This document shows positions 8,864-18,540 of a stretch of DNA of 64,000 bases, piece after piece (within the stretch, counting starts at the first letter, position 1; each line of letters begins with the position of its first letter). The DNA comes from Xanthomonas sp. F10. Its GTDB lineage: Bacteria; Pseudomonadota; Gammaproteobacteria; Xanthomonadales; Xanthomonadaceae. The notes beneath the pieces are model-generated. The model searched no databases. It worked only from the letters and a program-made list of their open reading frames with translations, and was not told where the DNA came from. The position numbers and the translations under genes were made by a program. The DNA lies in contig NZ_JACHNP010000002.1 in assembly GCF_014206815.1 (NCBI RefSeq), positions 372,001-436,000 of the forward strand. Direction: 5' to 3'.

Positions 8864-9835
8864 ATGGACCGCTACGAACGCATCAACGCACTGCACCGCC
8901 TGCTCAAGTCCGCGCGCTACCCGGTGACGGTGGCGCGGCTGCAGGACGAACTGGGCTGCTCCCGCGCCACCGTCTACCGCGATCTGGCCTTCCTGCGCGA
9001 TGCGCTGATGGCGCCGGTGGAGGGCGACGGCGAGGCCGGCTTCCGCTACGAATCCGGCGAGAGCGACCGTTTCGAGCTGCCGGGGCTGTGGCTGAGTTCG
9101 GAGGAACTGCATGCGCTGCTGGCCTCGCAGCAGTTGCTGGCGCGTACCGGCGGCGGGGTGCTGTCCTCGGTGCTGGCGCCGCTGCAGCAGCGCATCGAGA
9201 GCCTGCTCGCGGCCCAGGCCGGGGCGACCCATTGGCCGGTGGAGCGGGTGCGGGTGATCCCGCACCGCGGCCGCAAGCTCGACGAAGCCAGTTTCCGCAC
9301 CGTCGCCTCGGCGGTGCTGGAGCGCAAGCGCCTGTCCTTCGACTACCGCGCCCGCTCCACCGACGAATCGACCAAGCGCACGGTGTCGCCGCAGCGCATC
9401 ACCCACTACCGCGACAACTGGTACCTGGACGCCTGGGACCATGGCCGCGACGCGGTGCGCAGCTTCGCGGTGGACCGCATCAACCATGCGCGCCTGCTCG
9501 ACCAGCCGGCGCAGGACGTGGCCGACGCCGAGCTGGATTCGCAGCTGGCGGCCAGCTACGGCATCTTCTCCGGCGCGCCCAAGGGCTGGGCCACCATCGT
9601 GTTCAGCCCCAAGGCGGCGCGCTGGGTCGCCGACGAGCACTGGCATTCCAAGCAGCAGGGCCGGTTCCTGGCCGACGGCCGCTACGAACTGAAGGTGCCC
9701 TACAGTGTCTCGCGCGAACTGCTGATGGACGTGCTGCACTACGGCTCGGATGCGGAGATCGTCGAGCCGCGGTCGCTGCGCGAACAGGCCAAGGCGCTGC
9801 TGTCGCTGGCGCTGAGCAACTACAGCGACGATTGA
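8864..9835 (+). CDS. HTH-WYL (YafY-type) transcriptional regulator
   Basis: A 323-residue regulator with an N-terminal DeoR-like winged helix (RYPVTVARLQDELGCSRATVYRDLAFLRD, listed here as positions 18-46 in part), a central WYL ligand-binding domain (ISFxY equivalent LSFDYRARS; NWYLDAWDH; RSFAVDRI) and a C-terminal WCX extension. WYL regulators sense small molecules or nucleic-acid ligands and often sit near DNA-damage or defence genes, but nothing of that kind is adjacent. It is probably monocistronic and divergent from the DUF481 gene. Confidence 0.9.
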   Translation: MDRYERINALHRLLKSARYPVTVARLQDELGCSRATVYRDLAFLRDALMAPVEGDGEAGFRYESGESDRFELPGLWLSSEELHALLASQQLLARTGGGVLSSVLAPLQQRIESLLAAQAGATHWPVERVRVIPHRGRKLDEASFRTVASAVLERKRLSFDYRARSTDESTKRTVSPQRITHYRDNWYLDAWDHGRDAVRSFAVDRINHARLLDQPAQDVADAELDSQLAASYGIFSGAPKGWATIVFSPKAARWVADEHWHSKQQGRFLADGRYELKVPYSVSRELLMDVLHYGSDAEIVEPRSLREQAKALLSLALSNYSDD

Positions 9836-9862
9836 GGCGCCGCTGCGCGCTCTGCGATTTCC

Positions 9863-9920
9863 GTAGGAGCGGCTTCAGCCGCGACATGACGGAAAGCGTC
9901 GCGGCTGAAGCCGCTCCTAC
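9863..9920. repeat. REP-like GTAG inverted pair
   Basis: Two 23-base units in opposite orientation (left 9863-9885 starting GTAGGAGCGGCTTCAG, right 9898-9920) separated by 12 bases, just downstream of the WYL regulator. The pair folds into a near-perfect hairpin and could protect the 3' end or terminate transcription. Confidence 0.92.
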
Positions 9921-9997
9921 CTGGGAACTGGCGTGCCGCGGCGGCGTGCGCCGTAGCGTGCGGGATGCAGTCGTCTCCTGGCGACGCAGCGGCCGTC

Positions 9998-10020
9998 GTA
10001 GGAGCGGCTTCAGCCGCGAC
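9998..10020. repeat. Single REP-like GTAG unit
   Basis: One complete unit identical to the left arm at 9863-9885, without a partner. Confidence 0.9.
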
Positions 10021-10064
10021 CGGGGCATTCCCGACGCTGACCGCTGCAGCCTGGAGATGGACGC

Positions 10065-10490
10065 CTAGGCCGCGTCCAGTGGCGCGCCGCCACCCAGGAT
10101 CACGCCGATATTGCGCTCGATCCAGTCCACCAGCGCGTGCACGTGCGCCGCGGCTTCCTCGCCGAGCGGGGTCAGGTCGTACTCCACGTGCGGCGGCACC
10201 ACCGGGTAGGCGGTGCGCTGCACCAGGCCGTCCGCCTCCAGCGCCTGCAGGGTCTGCGACAGCATCTTCTCGCTGACGCCTTCCAGGCTGCGGCGCAGGT
10301 CGCCGAAACGGTGGGTGCCCTTGCGCAGGGCGACCAGGACGAGCACGCCCCAGCGGCTGGTGACATGGCTGAGCACGGCGCGGGACGGGCAGTTCTGTGC
10401 GAACACCTGGCCGCGCAGCAGGGTGGCGTCCGCGCAGCCGCGGGGCGCTTCGTCGAGGGGTTCGGAAAGGACGCTGGCCAAGCGATGCAC
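10065..10490 (-). CDS. HxlR-family transcriptional regulator
   Basis: A winged-helix regulator of the HxlR type. It shows the characteristic N-terminal Cys (NCPSRAVLSHVTSRWG) and the HTH RFGDLRRSLEGVSEKMLSQT, followed by LEADGLVQRTAYPVVPP and VEYDLTPLG. The GTG at 10490 gives 141 residues and fits the family; the open frame extends to an ATG at 10574, but the extra sequence is Arg/Ala-rich shadow. Such regulators respond to aldehydes, quinones or disulfide stress through that Cys. No divergent target gene is obvious: the neighbour on this side is the lipocalin gene on the same strand. Confidence 0.88.
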   Translation of the reverse strand: MHRLASVLSEPLDEAPRGCADATLLRGQVFAQNCPSRAVLSHVTSRWGVLVLVALRKGTHRFGDLRRSLEGVSEKMLSQTLQALEADGLVQRTAYPVVPPHVEYDLTPLGEEAAAHVHALVDWIERNIGVILGGGAPLDAA

Positions 10491-10715
10491 CTGTCTGTGG
10501 GGGAGGGCGCCCCGATCATACGGGCCGCGCCGGGCGCTTCGCTGAGCGGCGGGTGATCGTGGCGTCGCTCCCATGCCGGGCGTGCGATGGCGTGGCGGCG
10601 GCGAGCGTTGGCAGCCGTGGGACGCTGCGGACCGAACGGCTTGTGGGCGGCACCCGGTGCGCCGGCGGCGCGGGCCGGGTCGTTCGTCGCGACCGGCCTG
10701 GCCCAGGGTGTTGCC

Positions 10716-11303
10716 TTAGGGCTTGTTCGGCACTTCGAAGCCGAGCTTGCCGACCTGGTCGCGGCGTTGCGGCACGCGCTTGAGCTTGTCGATGTTGACC
10801 CCGTACTGGTGGTCCAGCTTGTCGACCAGTTCGCGGTATTGCTTGTGGCTCATGTTCGGCGAGCGTGCGAATACCCAGGCCAGGTCGCGGCCGGGGTAGT
10901 CGATCAGCGCCCAGGAATAGTCCGGCGCCACCTCCAGGATGCGGTACTTGGTGGGCACCATCCTGAAGAACCAGGTGGTCCAGCGGCGGTTGCCGGTGCC
11001 TTCCTTGACCGTGGCGCGGGAGTTGAGCTCCTTGACCGGTTCGTCGAAGCCGTTGCGGTACTCGTAGCGCACCGCGATCTTGCCGTCGTCCTTGAGGGTG
11101 TACTCGTCGCTGCTGGCGACGTGGCCGCGCTCGGCGAAGTACGGCACATGGGCGATCACGTACCAGCGGCCCATGAAGCGTTGCAGGTCGATCGGCGGCT
11201 GTGCCGGCTCCTGTTCCGGGTCCGGCGACTTGGCGCGGGCCGTCGGCAAGGGGACGGCCATGCCCAGCAGCAGCACGGAAGCGAACAGGGAAAGCAGGCG
11301 CAT
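10716..11303 (-). CDS. Exported lipocalin (Blc-like)
   Basis: A 195-residue exported lipocalin. The signal peptide is residues 1-24 (LLLGMAVPLPTARA). The lipocalin G-x-W motif is FMGRWYVIAH; further conserved blocks are VKEGTGNRRWTTWFF, YSWALIDYPGRDLAWVFAR and the C-terminal helix. It resembles E. coli Blc but lacks a lipobox Cys, so it is probably periplasmic rather than anchored. Blc-type proteins bind lysophospholipids or fatty acids. It lies upstream of the HxlR gene on the same strand, with a 225-base gap. Confidence 0.88.
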   Translation of the reverse strand: MRLLSLFASVLLLGMAVPLPTARAKSPDPEQEPAQPPIDLQRFMGRWYVIAHVPYFAERGHVASSDEYTLKDDGKIAVRYEYRNGFDEPVKELNSRATVKEGTGNRRWTTWFFRMVPTKYRILEVAPDYSWALIDYPGRDLAWVFARSPNMSHKQYRELVDKLDHQYGVNIDKLKRVPQRRDQVGKLGFEVPNKP

Positions 11304-11429
11304 AGGAGGGTTCCGGGGCGAAGGGCGAATGCCGGTGAAGTATGCGCGTGCGCCATGTCAATGATGCGTCGCAGCCTCTGAGATGTCGCAGCGGCAACCT
11401 GCGCGCCTCGACTTCCAGGAACTGCCGCC

Positions 11430-11729
11430 ATGCCGATCGTCTCGTCGTCCCCGCGCCACCACGTCCCGCACCCCGGCCTGCGTCGCCTGCTGCGCCAGGC
11501 GATCCTCGCCGGACTGGCCCTGGTCCTGGTGTGGCCGGCCGCGCGCGGCCACAGCGAATGGCTGGGTTGGCGGCCGCTGTGGCTGCTGGGCATGCCGCTG
11601 AGCGCCTGGTGGGCCCTGCATCGCTTCCCGCTGCCGCCGCTGCGCCGGCTGTGGGGGCAATGGCGGGCCCGGCCGCGGGCGCAGGCGCGGCGGCGCCGGC
11701 CGGCGCTGCGGAGCGCGCGCCCAGCCTGA
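11430..11729 (+). CDS. Small hypothetical membrane protein
   Basis: A 99-residue protein with two hydrophobic stretches (about 24-38, AILAGLALVLVWPAA, and 47-62 around RPLWLLGMPLSAWWALH) and a very basic Arg/Pro-rich tail. The composition fits a small inner-membrane protein with positively charged cytoplasmic ends. I do not recognise the family. It lies just upstream of the prolyl oligopeptidase gene on the same strand. Confidence 0.55.
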   Translation: MPIVSSSPRHHVPHPGLRRLLRQAILAGLALVLVWPAARGHSEWLGWRPLWLLGMPLSAWWALHRFPLPPLRRLWGQWRARPRAQARRRRPALRSARPA

Positions 11730-11796
11730 CCTTCGGCAGGGGAGGGCGGCGAGGCCGCATGCTACGGTGCGGCGCTGTCCTTCCCGGATCCGAACC

Positions 11797-13902
11797 ATGT
11801 CCTCACTCGCACACGCCTGCCTGATCGCCGGCCTGCTCGCCGCCGGCACCGCCGCGGCCAAGGAAACCGCGATGCCCCAAGACCCCTATGCCTGGCTCGA
11901 AGACGTCACCGGCGCCAAGGCGCTGGACTGGGTCAAGGCGCAGAACGCCAAGACCGAGGCGCGTCTGGCCGACACCCCCGCCTTCAAGGCCCGCGAGGCC
12001 GGCATCCGCGAGGTGCTGGATTCCGACGCCAAGATCCCGGCCGTGCAGAAGATCGGCCCGTACTACTACAACCTGTGGAAGGACCGCGCGCACGAGCGCG
12101 GCCTGTGGCGCCGCACCACCCTGGACGAGTACCGCAAGCCCGAGCCGAAGTGGGAGACGGTGCTGGACCTGGATGCGCTGAACAAGGCCGAGGGCGAGAA
12201 CTGGGTGTGGCATGGCGCCAACTGCCTGCGCCCGGAGTACCGCCGCTGCCTGATCGCGCTGTCGCGCGGCGGCGCCGACGCCGACGTCACCCGCGAGTTC
12301 GACCTGAGCAGCAAGCAGTGGATCAAGGACGGCTTCTTCCGTCCCGAGGCCAAGGGCGGGCTGAGCTGGATCGATGCCGACACCGTCTATCTGTACACCG
12401 ACTTCGGCCCCGGCTCGCTGACCAGCTCCGGCTACCCGCGCGTCGTCAAGCAGTGGAAGCGCGGCACCCCGATGAGCAGCGCCACGCTGGTCTACGAGGG
12501 CAAGCCGGACGACATGTACATCGCGGCGATGCACGACGACACGCCCGGCTACGAGCGCGATTTCGTCAGCCGCACGCTGGCCTTCTACAACGATGAGATG
12601 TACCTGCGCGGCACCGATGGCCGCCTGACCAAGATCGACGTGCCCAATTCGGCCAACAAGGGCGTGCACCGCCAGTGGCTGACCCTGGAGCTGCGCGATC
12701 CGTGGACGGTGGGCGGCACGACCTACCCGGCCGGTGCGCTGCTGGCGACCAAGTTCGACGACTTCATGGCCGGCAAGCGCAACTTCCAGGTGCTGTTCAC
12801 GCCGACCGAGACCGCGTCGCTGGCGTCCTTCGCCTGGACCAAGTCGCGGCTGGTGCTGAACGTGCTCGACGACGTCAAGAGCCGGCTGTGGGTGCTGACC
12901 CCGGGCGAGGGCGAGTGGGCGCGCACGGCGTTTCCGGTCGGCGACCTGGCCTTCGGCAGCACCAGCGTCGATGCGGTCGATGCCGACGAGAACGACCAGG
13001 TGTGGCTAACCTCCACCGACTTCCTGACCCCGACCACGCTGATGCTGGCCGACGTGCAGCGCGGGCCGCAGAGCATCGAGACGCTGAAGGCGATGCCGAG
13101 CTTCTTCGACGCGTCCAAGGACGAAATCGAGCAGCACTTCGCCGTGTCCAAGGACGGCACCAAGGTCCCGTACTTCCTGGTCCGGCCCAAGCAGCTCAAG
13201 GCCGACGGCAGCGCGCCGACCCTGCTGTACGCCTACGGCGGTTTCGAGATCTCGATGACCCCGTTCTACTCCGGCAGCCTGGGCCGCGCCTGGCTCGACC
13301 AGGGTGGCGTGTACGCGCTGGCCAACATCCGCGGCGGCGGCGAGTACGGCCCGCGCTGGCACCAGGCGGCGCTGAAGCAGAACCGGCACAAGGCCTACGA
13401 GGACATGGCGGCGGTGGCGCAGGATCTGGTCGCGCGCAAGATCACCTCGGCCAAGCACCTGGGCGTGCAGGGCGGCAGCAACGGCGGGTTGATGGCCGGC
13501 AACATGCTGATGCAGTACCCGCAGCTGTTCGGCGCGGTGGTGGTGCAGGTGCCGCTGCTGGACATGAAGCGCTACAGCCACCTGCTGGCCGGCGCCTCGT
13601 GGATGGCCGAGTACGGCAACCCGGACACCGACGACTGGAAGTTCATCCAGACCTTCTCGCCGTACCACCTGTTCGACCCGAAGAAGACCTATCCGCCGGT
13701 GATCTTCCTGACCTCCACCCGCGACGACCGCGTGCATCCGGGTCATGCGCGGAAGATGGCGGCGAAGATGATCGACGCCGGCAAGAACGTGACCTACTAC
13801 GAGAACATCGAAGGCGGCCATGGCGGCGCGGCCAACAACGCGCAGGCGGCGCACATGCAGGCGCTGGCGTACAGCTTCCTGTGGGAGCAGCTGTCCAAGT
13901 GA
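11797..13902 (+). CDS. Exported prolyl oligopeptidase (S9A)
   Basis: A 701-residue serine peptidase of the prolyl oligopeptidase family. ATG 11797 starts a good signal peptide (SLAHACLIAGLLAAGTAAA), so the enzyme acts in the periplasm. An N-terminal beta-propeller region is followed by the alpha/beta hydrolase domain with Ser561 in GGSNGG, the Asp in TSTRDDRVHP and the His in GGHGGAAN. It cleaves short proline-containing or related peptides. Downstream is a hairpin at 13910-13937. A second exported S9 peptidase lies at 16198, suggesting a periplasmic peptide-scavenging role. Confidence 0.93.
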   Translation: MSSLAHACLIAGLLAAGTAAAKETAMPQDPYAWLEDVTGAKALDWVKAQNAKTEARLADTPAFKAREAGIREVLDSDAKIPAVQKIGPYYYNLWKDRAHERGLWRRTTLDEYRKPEPKWETVLDLDALNKAEGENWVWHGANCLRPEYRRCLIALSRGGADADVTREFDLSSKQWIKDGFFRPEAKGGLSWIDADTVYLYTDFGPGSLTSSGYPRVVKQWKRGTPMSSATLVYEGKPDDMYIAAMHDDTPGYERDFVSRTLAFYNDEMYLRGTDGRLTKIDVPNSANKGVHRQWLTLELRDPWTVGGTTYPAGALLATKFDDFMAGKRNFQVLFTPTETASLASFAWTKSRLVLNVLDDVKSRLWVLTPGEGEWARTAFPVGDLAFGSTSVDAVDADENDQVWLTSTDFLTPTTLMLADVQRGPQSIETLKAMPSFFDASKDEIEQHFAVSKDGTKVPYFLVRPKQLKADGSAPTLLYAYGGFEISMTPFYSGSLGRAWLDQGGVYALANIRGGGEYGPRWHQAALKQNRHKAYEDMAAVAQDLVARKITSAKHLGVQGGSNGGLMAGNMLMQYPQLFGAVVVQVPLLDMKRYSHLLAGASWMAEYGNPDTDDWKFIQTFSPYHLFDPKKTYPPVIFLTSTRDDRVHPGHARKMAAKMIDAGKNVTYYENIEGGHGGAANNAQAAHMQALAYSFLWEQLSK

Positions 13903-13909
13903 CTGGTGC

Positions 13910-13937
13910 GGTCCGCGTCCCGGTCGGGGCGCGGACC
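13910..13937 (+). terminator. Hairpin after the prolyl oligopeptidase gene
   Basis: GGTCCGCGTCCC pairs with GGGGCGCGGACC around a 4-base loop, starting 8 bases after the stop. No T-run follows, so it may be a transcript-end stabiliser rather than an intrinsic terminator. Confidence 0.4.
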
Positions 13938-14061
13938 ATTGCCTGGCCTGGCGCCTGCGAGCCAGTGAACGCGCGAGCCCACGCGCAGCGCGTCGCGTCG
14001 CGATCGCGTCGACGCCATGCCTGCTCTCTGCTCGATTTCAGGTCGCCGCCGCAGCGGGTGC

Positions 14062-14545
14062 TCAGGCGCCGCCGGCCAAAGGCTTGACCAAGGTCAGCGA
14101 ACGGACCTCATAACCCAGTTCTTCGTACACGTGCAGCGCGTGCGTGTTGAAGGCCCAGACGTTCAGGCGCATTTCGACACCGCCACGCAGTGCCACCCAG
14201 TCGTGCGCACGCTGCATCAGCGCCGGGCCGATGCCCTGGCCCCGATGGCGGCCGGTGATGCCTATGCTGCCTACCCGGCCGAAGCGCATGGGCTGCAGCA
14301 GCGAGTGCGATTCCGTCACCATGCCGACCGTGACGAAGCCGACGAGAACGCCCTGTGTTTCGGCGACGAAGGTGGTGGCATCGTCCCGGCCAATGCTGCT
14401 GTTCCAGTGCGCCGCATCGCGGTCCGCATCGCCGGCGCCGGCGAAGACGTGGGGAAAATGCCTCATGGTGCAGCGCATTGACTTCTTCGCCGAGTGCGCA
14501 GATCGCACGCAGATCCGATTCCATGGCTTCGCGGTAGATGAGCAT
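14062..14545 (-). pseudogene. GNAT acetyltransferase, single-base frameshift
   Basis: The first frame from ATG 14545 gives MLIYREAMESDLRAICALGE and EVNALHHEAF and then loses GNAT similarity. From about 14458 another frame continues PHVFAGAGDADRDAAHW, FVAETQGVLVGFVTVGM, GSIGITGRHRGQGIGPALMQ (the acetyl-CoA loop) and the C-terminal LGYEVRSLTLVKPL, ending at 14062. The switch falls in a run that reads TTTTCCCC on the coding strand (14451-14458); removing one base there restores AFPHVF and one continuous protein of about 160 residues. This is therefore a real frameshift, a sequencing error in a homopolymer, or phase-variable slippage. Confidence 0.8.
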
Positions 14546-14585
14546 GCCCGGCTCCAGTCGCTGTCCCGTGCCGTTGTTGGTCGCC

Positions 14586-15797
14586 TCAGCGCGCCCAGCG
14601 CGTCAGTCCACGCGCAATCCGCTCCACCGCCTGTTCCAGCCGCGGCAGGCTCTGGGTGTAGGCGATGCGCACGTGCTGGCGGGCGCGGTGACGACCGAAA
14701 TCCACGCCCGGGGTGAACGCGACGTGCTCGGTTTCCAGGAAGTGCGCGCAGAACGCCTGCGCATCGTCGGTGAAAGCGGACACGTCGGCGTACAGGTAGA
14801 ACGCGCCCTCCGGCTCGACGTCGATGCGGAAGCCGAGCGCGCGCAGCGCCGGCAGCAGGTAGTCGCGGCGCTGCGCGAACTCGGCGCGGCGCGCTTCCAG
14901 GATCTGCAGCGTTTCCGGCAGGAAGCAGGCCAGCGCGGCGTGCTGGGCGATGCTGGGCGCGCTGATGTACAGGTTCTGCGCCAGCTTCTCCAGCGACGGC
15001 ACCGCCGCGCGCGGCGCCACCAGCCAGCCCAGGCGCCAGCCGGTCATGCCGAAATATTTGGAGAAGCTGTTGAGCACATAGGCGTCGTCGTCGACCTCCA
15101 GCACGCTGGGCGCGTCGATGCCGTAGCTCAGGCCATGGTAGATCTCGTCCACCACCAGGTGCCCGCCGCGGGCGCGCAGCGTCTGCGACAGCGCGGCCAG
15201 TTCGGCGCGCGACAGGACGGTACCGGTGGGATTGGCCGGCGAGGCCACCAGCGCGCCGACGCTGTCCGCGTTCCAGTGCCGCTGCACCAAATCGGGGGTC
15301 AGTTGGTAACGGCTGTCCGGGCCGACCGGCACCAGCTGCGCGGCGCCTTCGACCAGGCGCAGGAAATGGCGGTTGCACGGGTAGCCGGGGTCGGCCATCA
15401 GCCAGGTGCGGCCGGGATCGACCAGTAGCGCGCTGGCCAGCAGCAGCGCGCCGGAGCCGCCGGGCGTGATCAGGATGCGTGCCGGGTCCAGGTCGACGTC
15501 GTGGCACTGCCGGTAGAAGTCCGCCAGCGCCTGGCGCAGGGCCGGGAGGCCGCGCGCGGCGGTGTAGCGGGTATGGCCGGCGCCCAGCGCGGCCTGGCCG
15601 GCGGCGACGATCGGTGCGGCGGTGGTGAAGTCCGGTTCGCCGATCTCCAGGTGGATCACGTCGTGGCCGGCCTGCTCCAGTTCGTTGGCGCGGGCCAGCA
15701 GGGCCATCACGTGGAAGGGTTCGATCTCGCGGCTGCGCTGGCTGTAGCCGGGCGCGGCGGACGAGGCACTGAGGGTGTCGCCGGGAAGGGAAGCCAT
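14586..15797 (-). CDS. Class I/II pyridoxal-phosphate aminotransferase
   Basis: A 403-residue fold-type I aminotransferase. The ATG at 15797 gives MASLPGDTLSASSAAPGYSQ, then REIEPFHVMALLARANELE. Conserved features are HLEIGEPDF, GGSGALLLA, SPANPTGT (Asn), VVDEIYHGLSYG (Asp/Tyr contacting PLP) and the PLP lysine in NSFSKYFGMTGWRLGW; HVRIAYTQSLPRLEQ holds the carboxylate-binding Arg. It resembles aspartate/alanine-type aminotransferases and their desulfhydrase relatives; the amino-acid substrate cannot be fixed. The broken GNAT gene follows on the same strand 40 bases on, so the two may once have been an operon. Confidence 0.92.
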   Translation of the reverse strand: MASLPGDTLSASSAAPGYSQRSREIEPFHVMALLARANELEQAGHDVIHLEIGEPDFTTAAPIVAAGQAALGAGHTRYTAARGLPALRQALADFYRQCHDVDLDPARILITPGGSGALLLASALLVDPGRTWLMADPGYPCNRHFLRLVEGAAQLVPVGPDSRYQLTPDLVQRHWNADSVGALVASPANPTGTVLSRAELAALSQTLRARGGHLVVDEIYHGLSYGIDAPSVLEVDDDAYVLNSFSKYFGMTGWRLGWLVAPRAAVPSLEKLAQNLYISAPSIAQHAALACFLPETLQILEARRAEFAQRRDYLLPALRALGFRIDVEPEGAFYLYADVSAFTDDAQAFCAHFLETEHVAFTPGVDFGRHRARQHVRIAYTQSLPRLEQAVERIARGLTRWAR

Positions 15798-16197
15798 GTC
15801 GCCGATGATAGAGGAGGGTGCTGTCGCGCGTGTTAGCGATGTCGAGAGGACTGCGAAGCGCGGTGCCGTGCCAGGCGCCGAGTGCGCTGCACCCAGGCGG
15901 AACGCTCGTGCAGCGCGGTGCATGCGCCGGTCGGTGTGTCAGGCGTCGCGTTCCCCGCGAACAAGCGGTCGCGGCATGCGCCACTGGCGCACGGGTCGGC
16001 ATGCCGTAGCGCCATCGCGGCGCCGCGGGTCGCCGAGCGACCGAATTCCACGCCGTCCCGAACGCGCGGCCTCGGCACGCTTGCCACGGCGCGGCGTTGC
16101 AGGGAGACTCGGCCGGCACTGCGCGGCGCCCGCCCGCTGCCGCCGCCCGGCCGGGGCGGCGCGTCCCGTTGCGTTACCGCCGCCGGAGCCCCATTAG
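15798..16197. other. Intergenic region with no recognised feature
   Basis: About 400 bases between the divergent aminotransferase and oligopeptidase B genes. I see no convincing gene, repeat or RNA. It must contain promoters for both genes, but no clear boxes stand out in this GC-rich sequence. Confidence 0.4.
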
Positions 16198-18327
16198 ATG
16201 CCCCACCGCCCCTTGCTAGCGAGCCTTGTCCTGCTCATGACCGCCTCCTTCGCTTCCTCCGCCTCCGCCGCCGCGGCCACTCCGCCGCATCCGGCCAAGC
16301 AGCCGCACGCGGTCAAGGCGCCGTTCGGCGCCGTTCGCCAGGACGCCTACTACTGGCTGCGCGACGACACGCGCAAGAACCCGCAGATGTTGGCCTATCT
16401 CAACGCCGAGAACGCCTACGCCGACCAGGTGCTGAAGCCGCTCAAGCCGCTGGAAGACCGGCTGTACGAAGAAATCGTCGGCCGCATCAAGCAGGACGAC
16501 AGCAGCGTGCCGTATCGCGAGCGCGGCTACTGGTATTACACCCGCTACGAGAGCGGCAAGGACTACCCGATCCAGGCACGCCGCAAGGGCAGCATGGAGG
16601 CGCCGGAAGAGATCCTGCTCGACGTCAACATCATGGCCGCCGGCAAGGGCTATTTCAGCGTCGGCGATGCGGCGGTCAGCCAGGACAACCGCATTCTGGC
16701 CTGGACCGAGGACGAGGTGGGCCGCCGCCAGTACGTGGTGCGCTTCAAGAACCTGGACACCGGCGAGGTCTACGCCGATCGCATTCCCGGCGTGTCGCCG
16801 GACGTGGTCTGGGCCGACGACAACAAGACCCTGTTCTACGTCGAGAACGACCCGGAGACGCTGCTGACGGTGCGGGTCAAGAAGCACGTGCTGGGCACCC
16901 CGGCGGCGCAGGACGTGCTGGTGTACGAGGAAAAGGACGACAGCTTCTACATGGGCGTGGGCCGCACCCGCGACGACAAGTACATCGTCATCGGCGTGGA
17001 AAGCACCGTGTCCTCCGAGCAGCGCTACGCGCCGGCCGCCGATCCGCAGCGCTTCACCGTGCTGGCGCCGCGCGAGCGCGACGTCGAGTACCACGCCGAC
17101 CACTTCGACGGCCGCTGGGTGATCCGCACCAACTGGAAGGCCAAGAACTACGCGCTGATGACCGCGCCCGACGGCGCCACGGCGCGCAGCCAGTGGCAGA
17201 GCTGGTTGCCCTACGACGAGAAGGTGTTCATCGACGGCTTCGAACTGTTCGACGGCTTCACCGCCATCGCCGAGCGCTCCGACGGCCTGGAGCGGATCCG
17301 TCTGCACTTCGCCGACGGCAAGGAGGAGTACGTCAAGGCCGACGAGCCGGCGTATTCGATGGGCCTGTCGATCAACGCCGAGCCGGACACGCCGTGGCTA
17401 CGCTACAGCTACACCTCGCTGACCACCCCGGCCACCACCTACGAACTCAACACCCGCACCGGCGAGCGCAAGCTGCTCAAGCAGCAGCCGGTGATCGGCT
17501 ACGACGCCAGCAAGTACCAGACCGAACGCGTCTGGGTGACCGCGCGCGACGGGGTCAAGGTGCCGGTGTCGCTGGTCTACAAGAAGGGCTTCAAGAAGGA
17601 CGGCAGCGCCGCGCTGTACCAGTACGCCTACGGCAGCTACGGCATGTCCACCGACCCGGCGTTCAACCTGCCGGTGGTCAGCCTGCTCGACCGCGGCGTG
17701 GTCTATGCCATCGCGCACATCCGCGGCGGCCAGGAAATGGGCCGCGACTGGTACGACCAGGGCAAGCTGCTGCACAAGAAGAACACCTTCACCGACTTCA
17801 TCGACGTCACCCGCGGGCTGGTGCAACAGGGCTACGCCGCGCCTGACCGCGTGGCCGCGGCCGGCGGCAGTGCCGGCGGCCTGCTGATGGGCGCGGTGGC
17901 CAACATGGCGCCCAAGGACTACCGCGTGCTGGTGGCGCAGGTGCCGTTCGTGGACGTGGTCACCACCATGCTCGACCCGAGCATCCCGCTGACCACCAAC
18001 GAGTACGACGAGTGGGGCAATCCCGAGCAGAAGGCGTACTACGACTACATGCTCAGCTACTCCCCCTACGACAACGTCACCCGCCAGGCCTACCCGGCGA
18101 TGTACGTCGGCACCGGCCTGTGGGACTCGCAGGTGCAGTACTGGGAGCCGGCCAAGTGGGTGGCCAAGCTGCGCGAGAACGACACCGGCAGCCAGCCGAT
18201 CGTGTTCCGCGTCAACATGGAAGCCGGCCACGGCGGCAAGTCCGGCCGCTTCCGTCGTTACCGCGAAATGGCCGAGTCCTACGCCTTCATGCTGGACCAG
18301 CTGGGCGTGGAGCAGCCGGCCAAGTGA
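16198..18327 (+). CDS. ptrB: Exported oligopeptidase B (S9A)
   Basis: A 709-residue peptidase of the oligopeptidase B branch: VKAPFGAVRQDAYYWLRDDT at the start of the mature part and GYWYYTRYESGKDYPI are family hallmarks. Oligopeptidase B cleaves after Arg/Lys in short peptides. The catalytic Ser558 is in AAGGSAGGLLMG, Asp in GLWDSQVQYWEP and His in EAGHGGKSG. Residues 1-25 form a signal peptide (ending ASSASAAAA), so this copy acts outside the cytoplasm, unlike E. coli PtrB. Length is normal. It is flanked by a REP-rich gap downstream. Confidence 0.92.
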   Translation: MPHRPLLASLVLLMTASFASSASAAAATPPHPAKQPHAVKAPFGAVRQDAYYWLRDDTRKNPQMLAYLNAENAYADQVLKPLKPLEDRLYEEIVGRIKQDDSSVPYRERGYWYYTRYESGKDYPIQARRKGSMEAPEEILLDVNIMAAGKGYFSVGDAAVSQDNRILAWTEDEVGRRQYVVRFKNLDTGEVYADRIPGVSPDVVWADDNKTLFYVENDPETLLTVRVKKHVLGTPAAQDVLVYEEKDDSFYMGVGRTRDDKYIVIGVESTVSSEQRYAPAADPQRFTVLAPRERDVEYHADHFDGRWVIRTNWKAKNYALMTAPDGATARSQWQSWLPYDEKVFIDGFELFDGFTAIAERSDGLERIRLHFADGKEEYVKADEPAYSMGLSINAEPDTPWLRYSYTSLTTPATTYELNTRTGERKLLKQQPVIGYDASKYQTERVWVTARDGVKVPVSLVYKKGFKKDGSAALYQYAYGSYGMSTDPAFNLPVVSLLDRGVVYAIAHIRGGQEMGRDWYDQGKLLHKKNTFTDFIDVTRGLVQQGYAAPDRVAAAGGSAGGLLMGAVANMAPKDYRVLVAQVPFVDVVTTMLDPSIPLTTNEYDEWGNPEQKAYYDYMLSYSPYDNVTRQAYPAMYVGTGLWDSQVQYWEPAKWVAKLRENDTGSQPIVFRVNMEAGHGGKSGRFRRYREMAESYAFMLDQLGVEQPAK

Positions 18328-18540
18328 GCGTGGCGCGCGTCGGCTGACCTGCGGGGCAGCCGATGTGCCGATCCTTTGGGCGCGGTGCCGGGTTAGCCTG
18401 CGCTGAGGTCTGAAGGGACGTTGGCGTCGTTCGTCGCCATGACGGAACTCCCAAGGAGCGGCCTGGCGCACTCGGAAGAGCGGCATCAGCTGACCGATCG
18501 CCTTCCTCTTTTGCGGTCTGGCAGGAAGCGCCGTCGCCGC

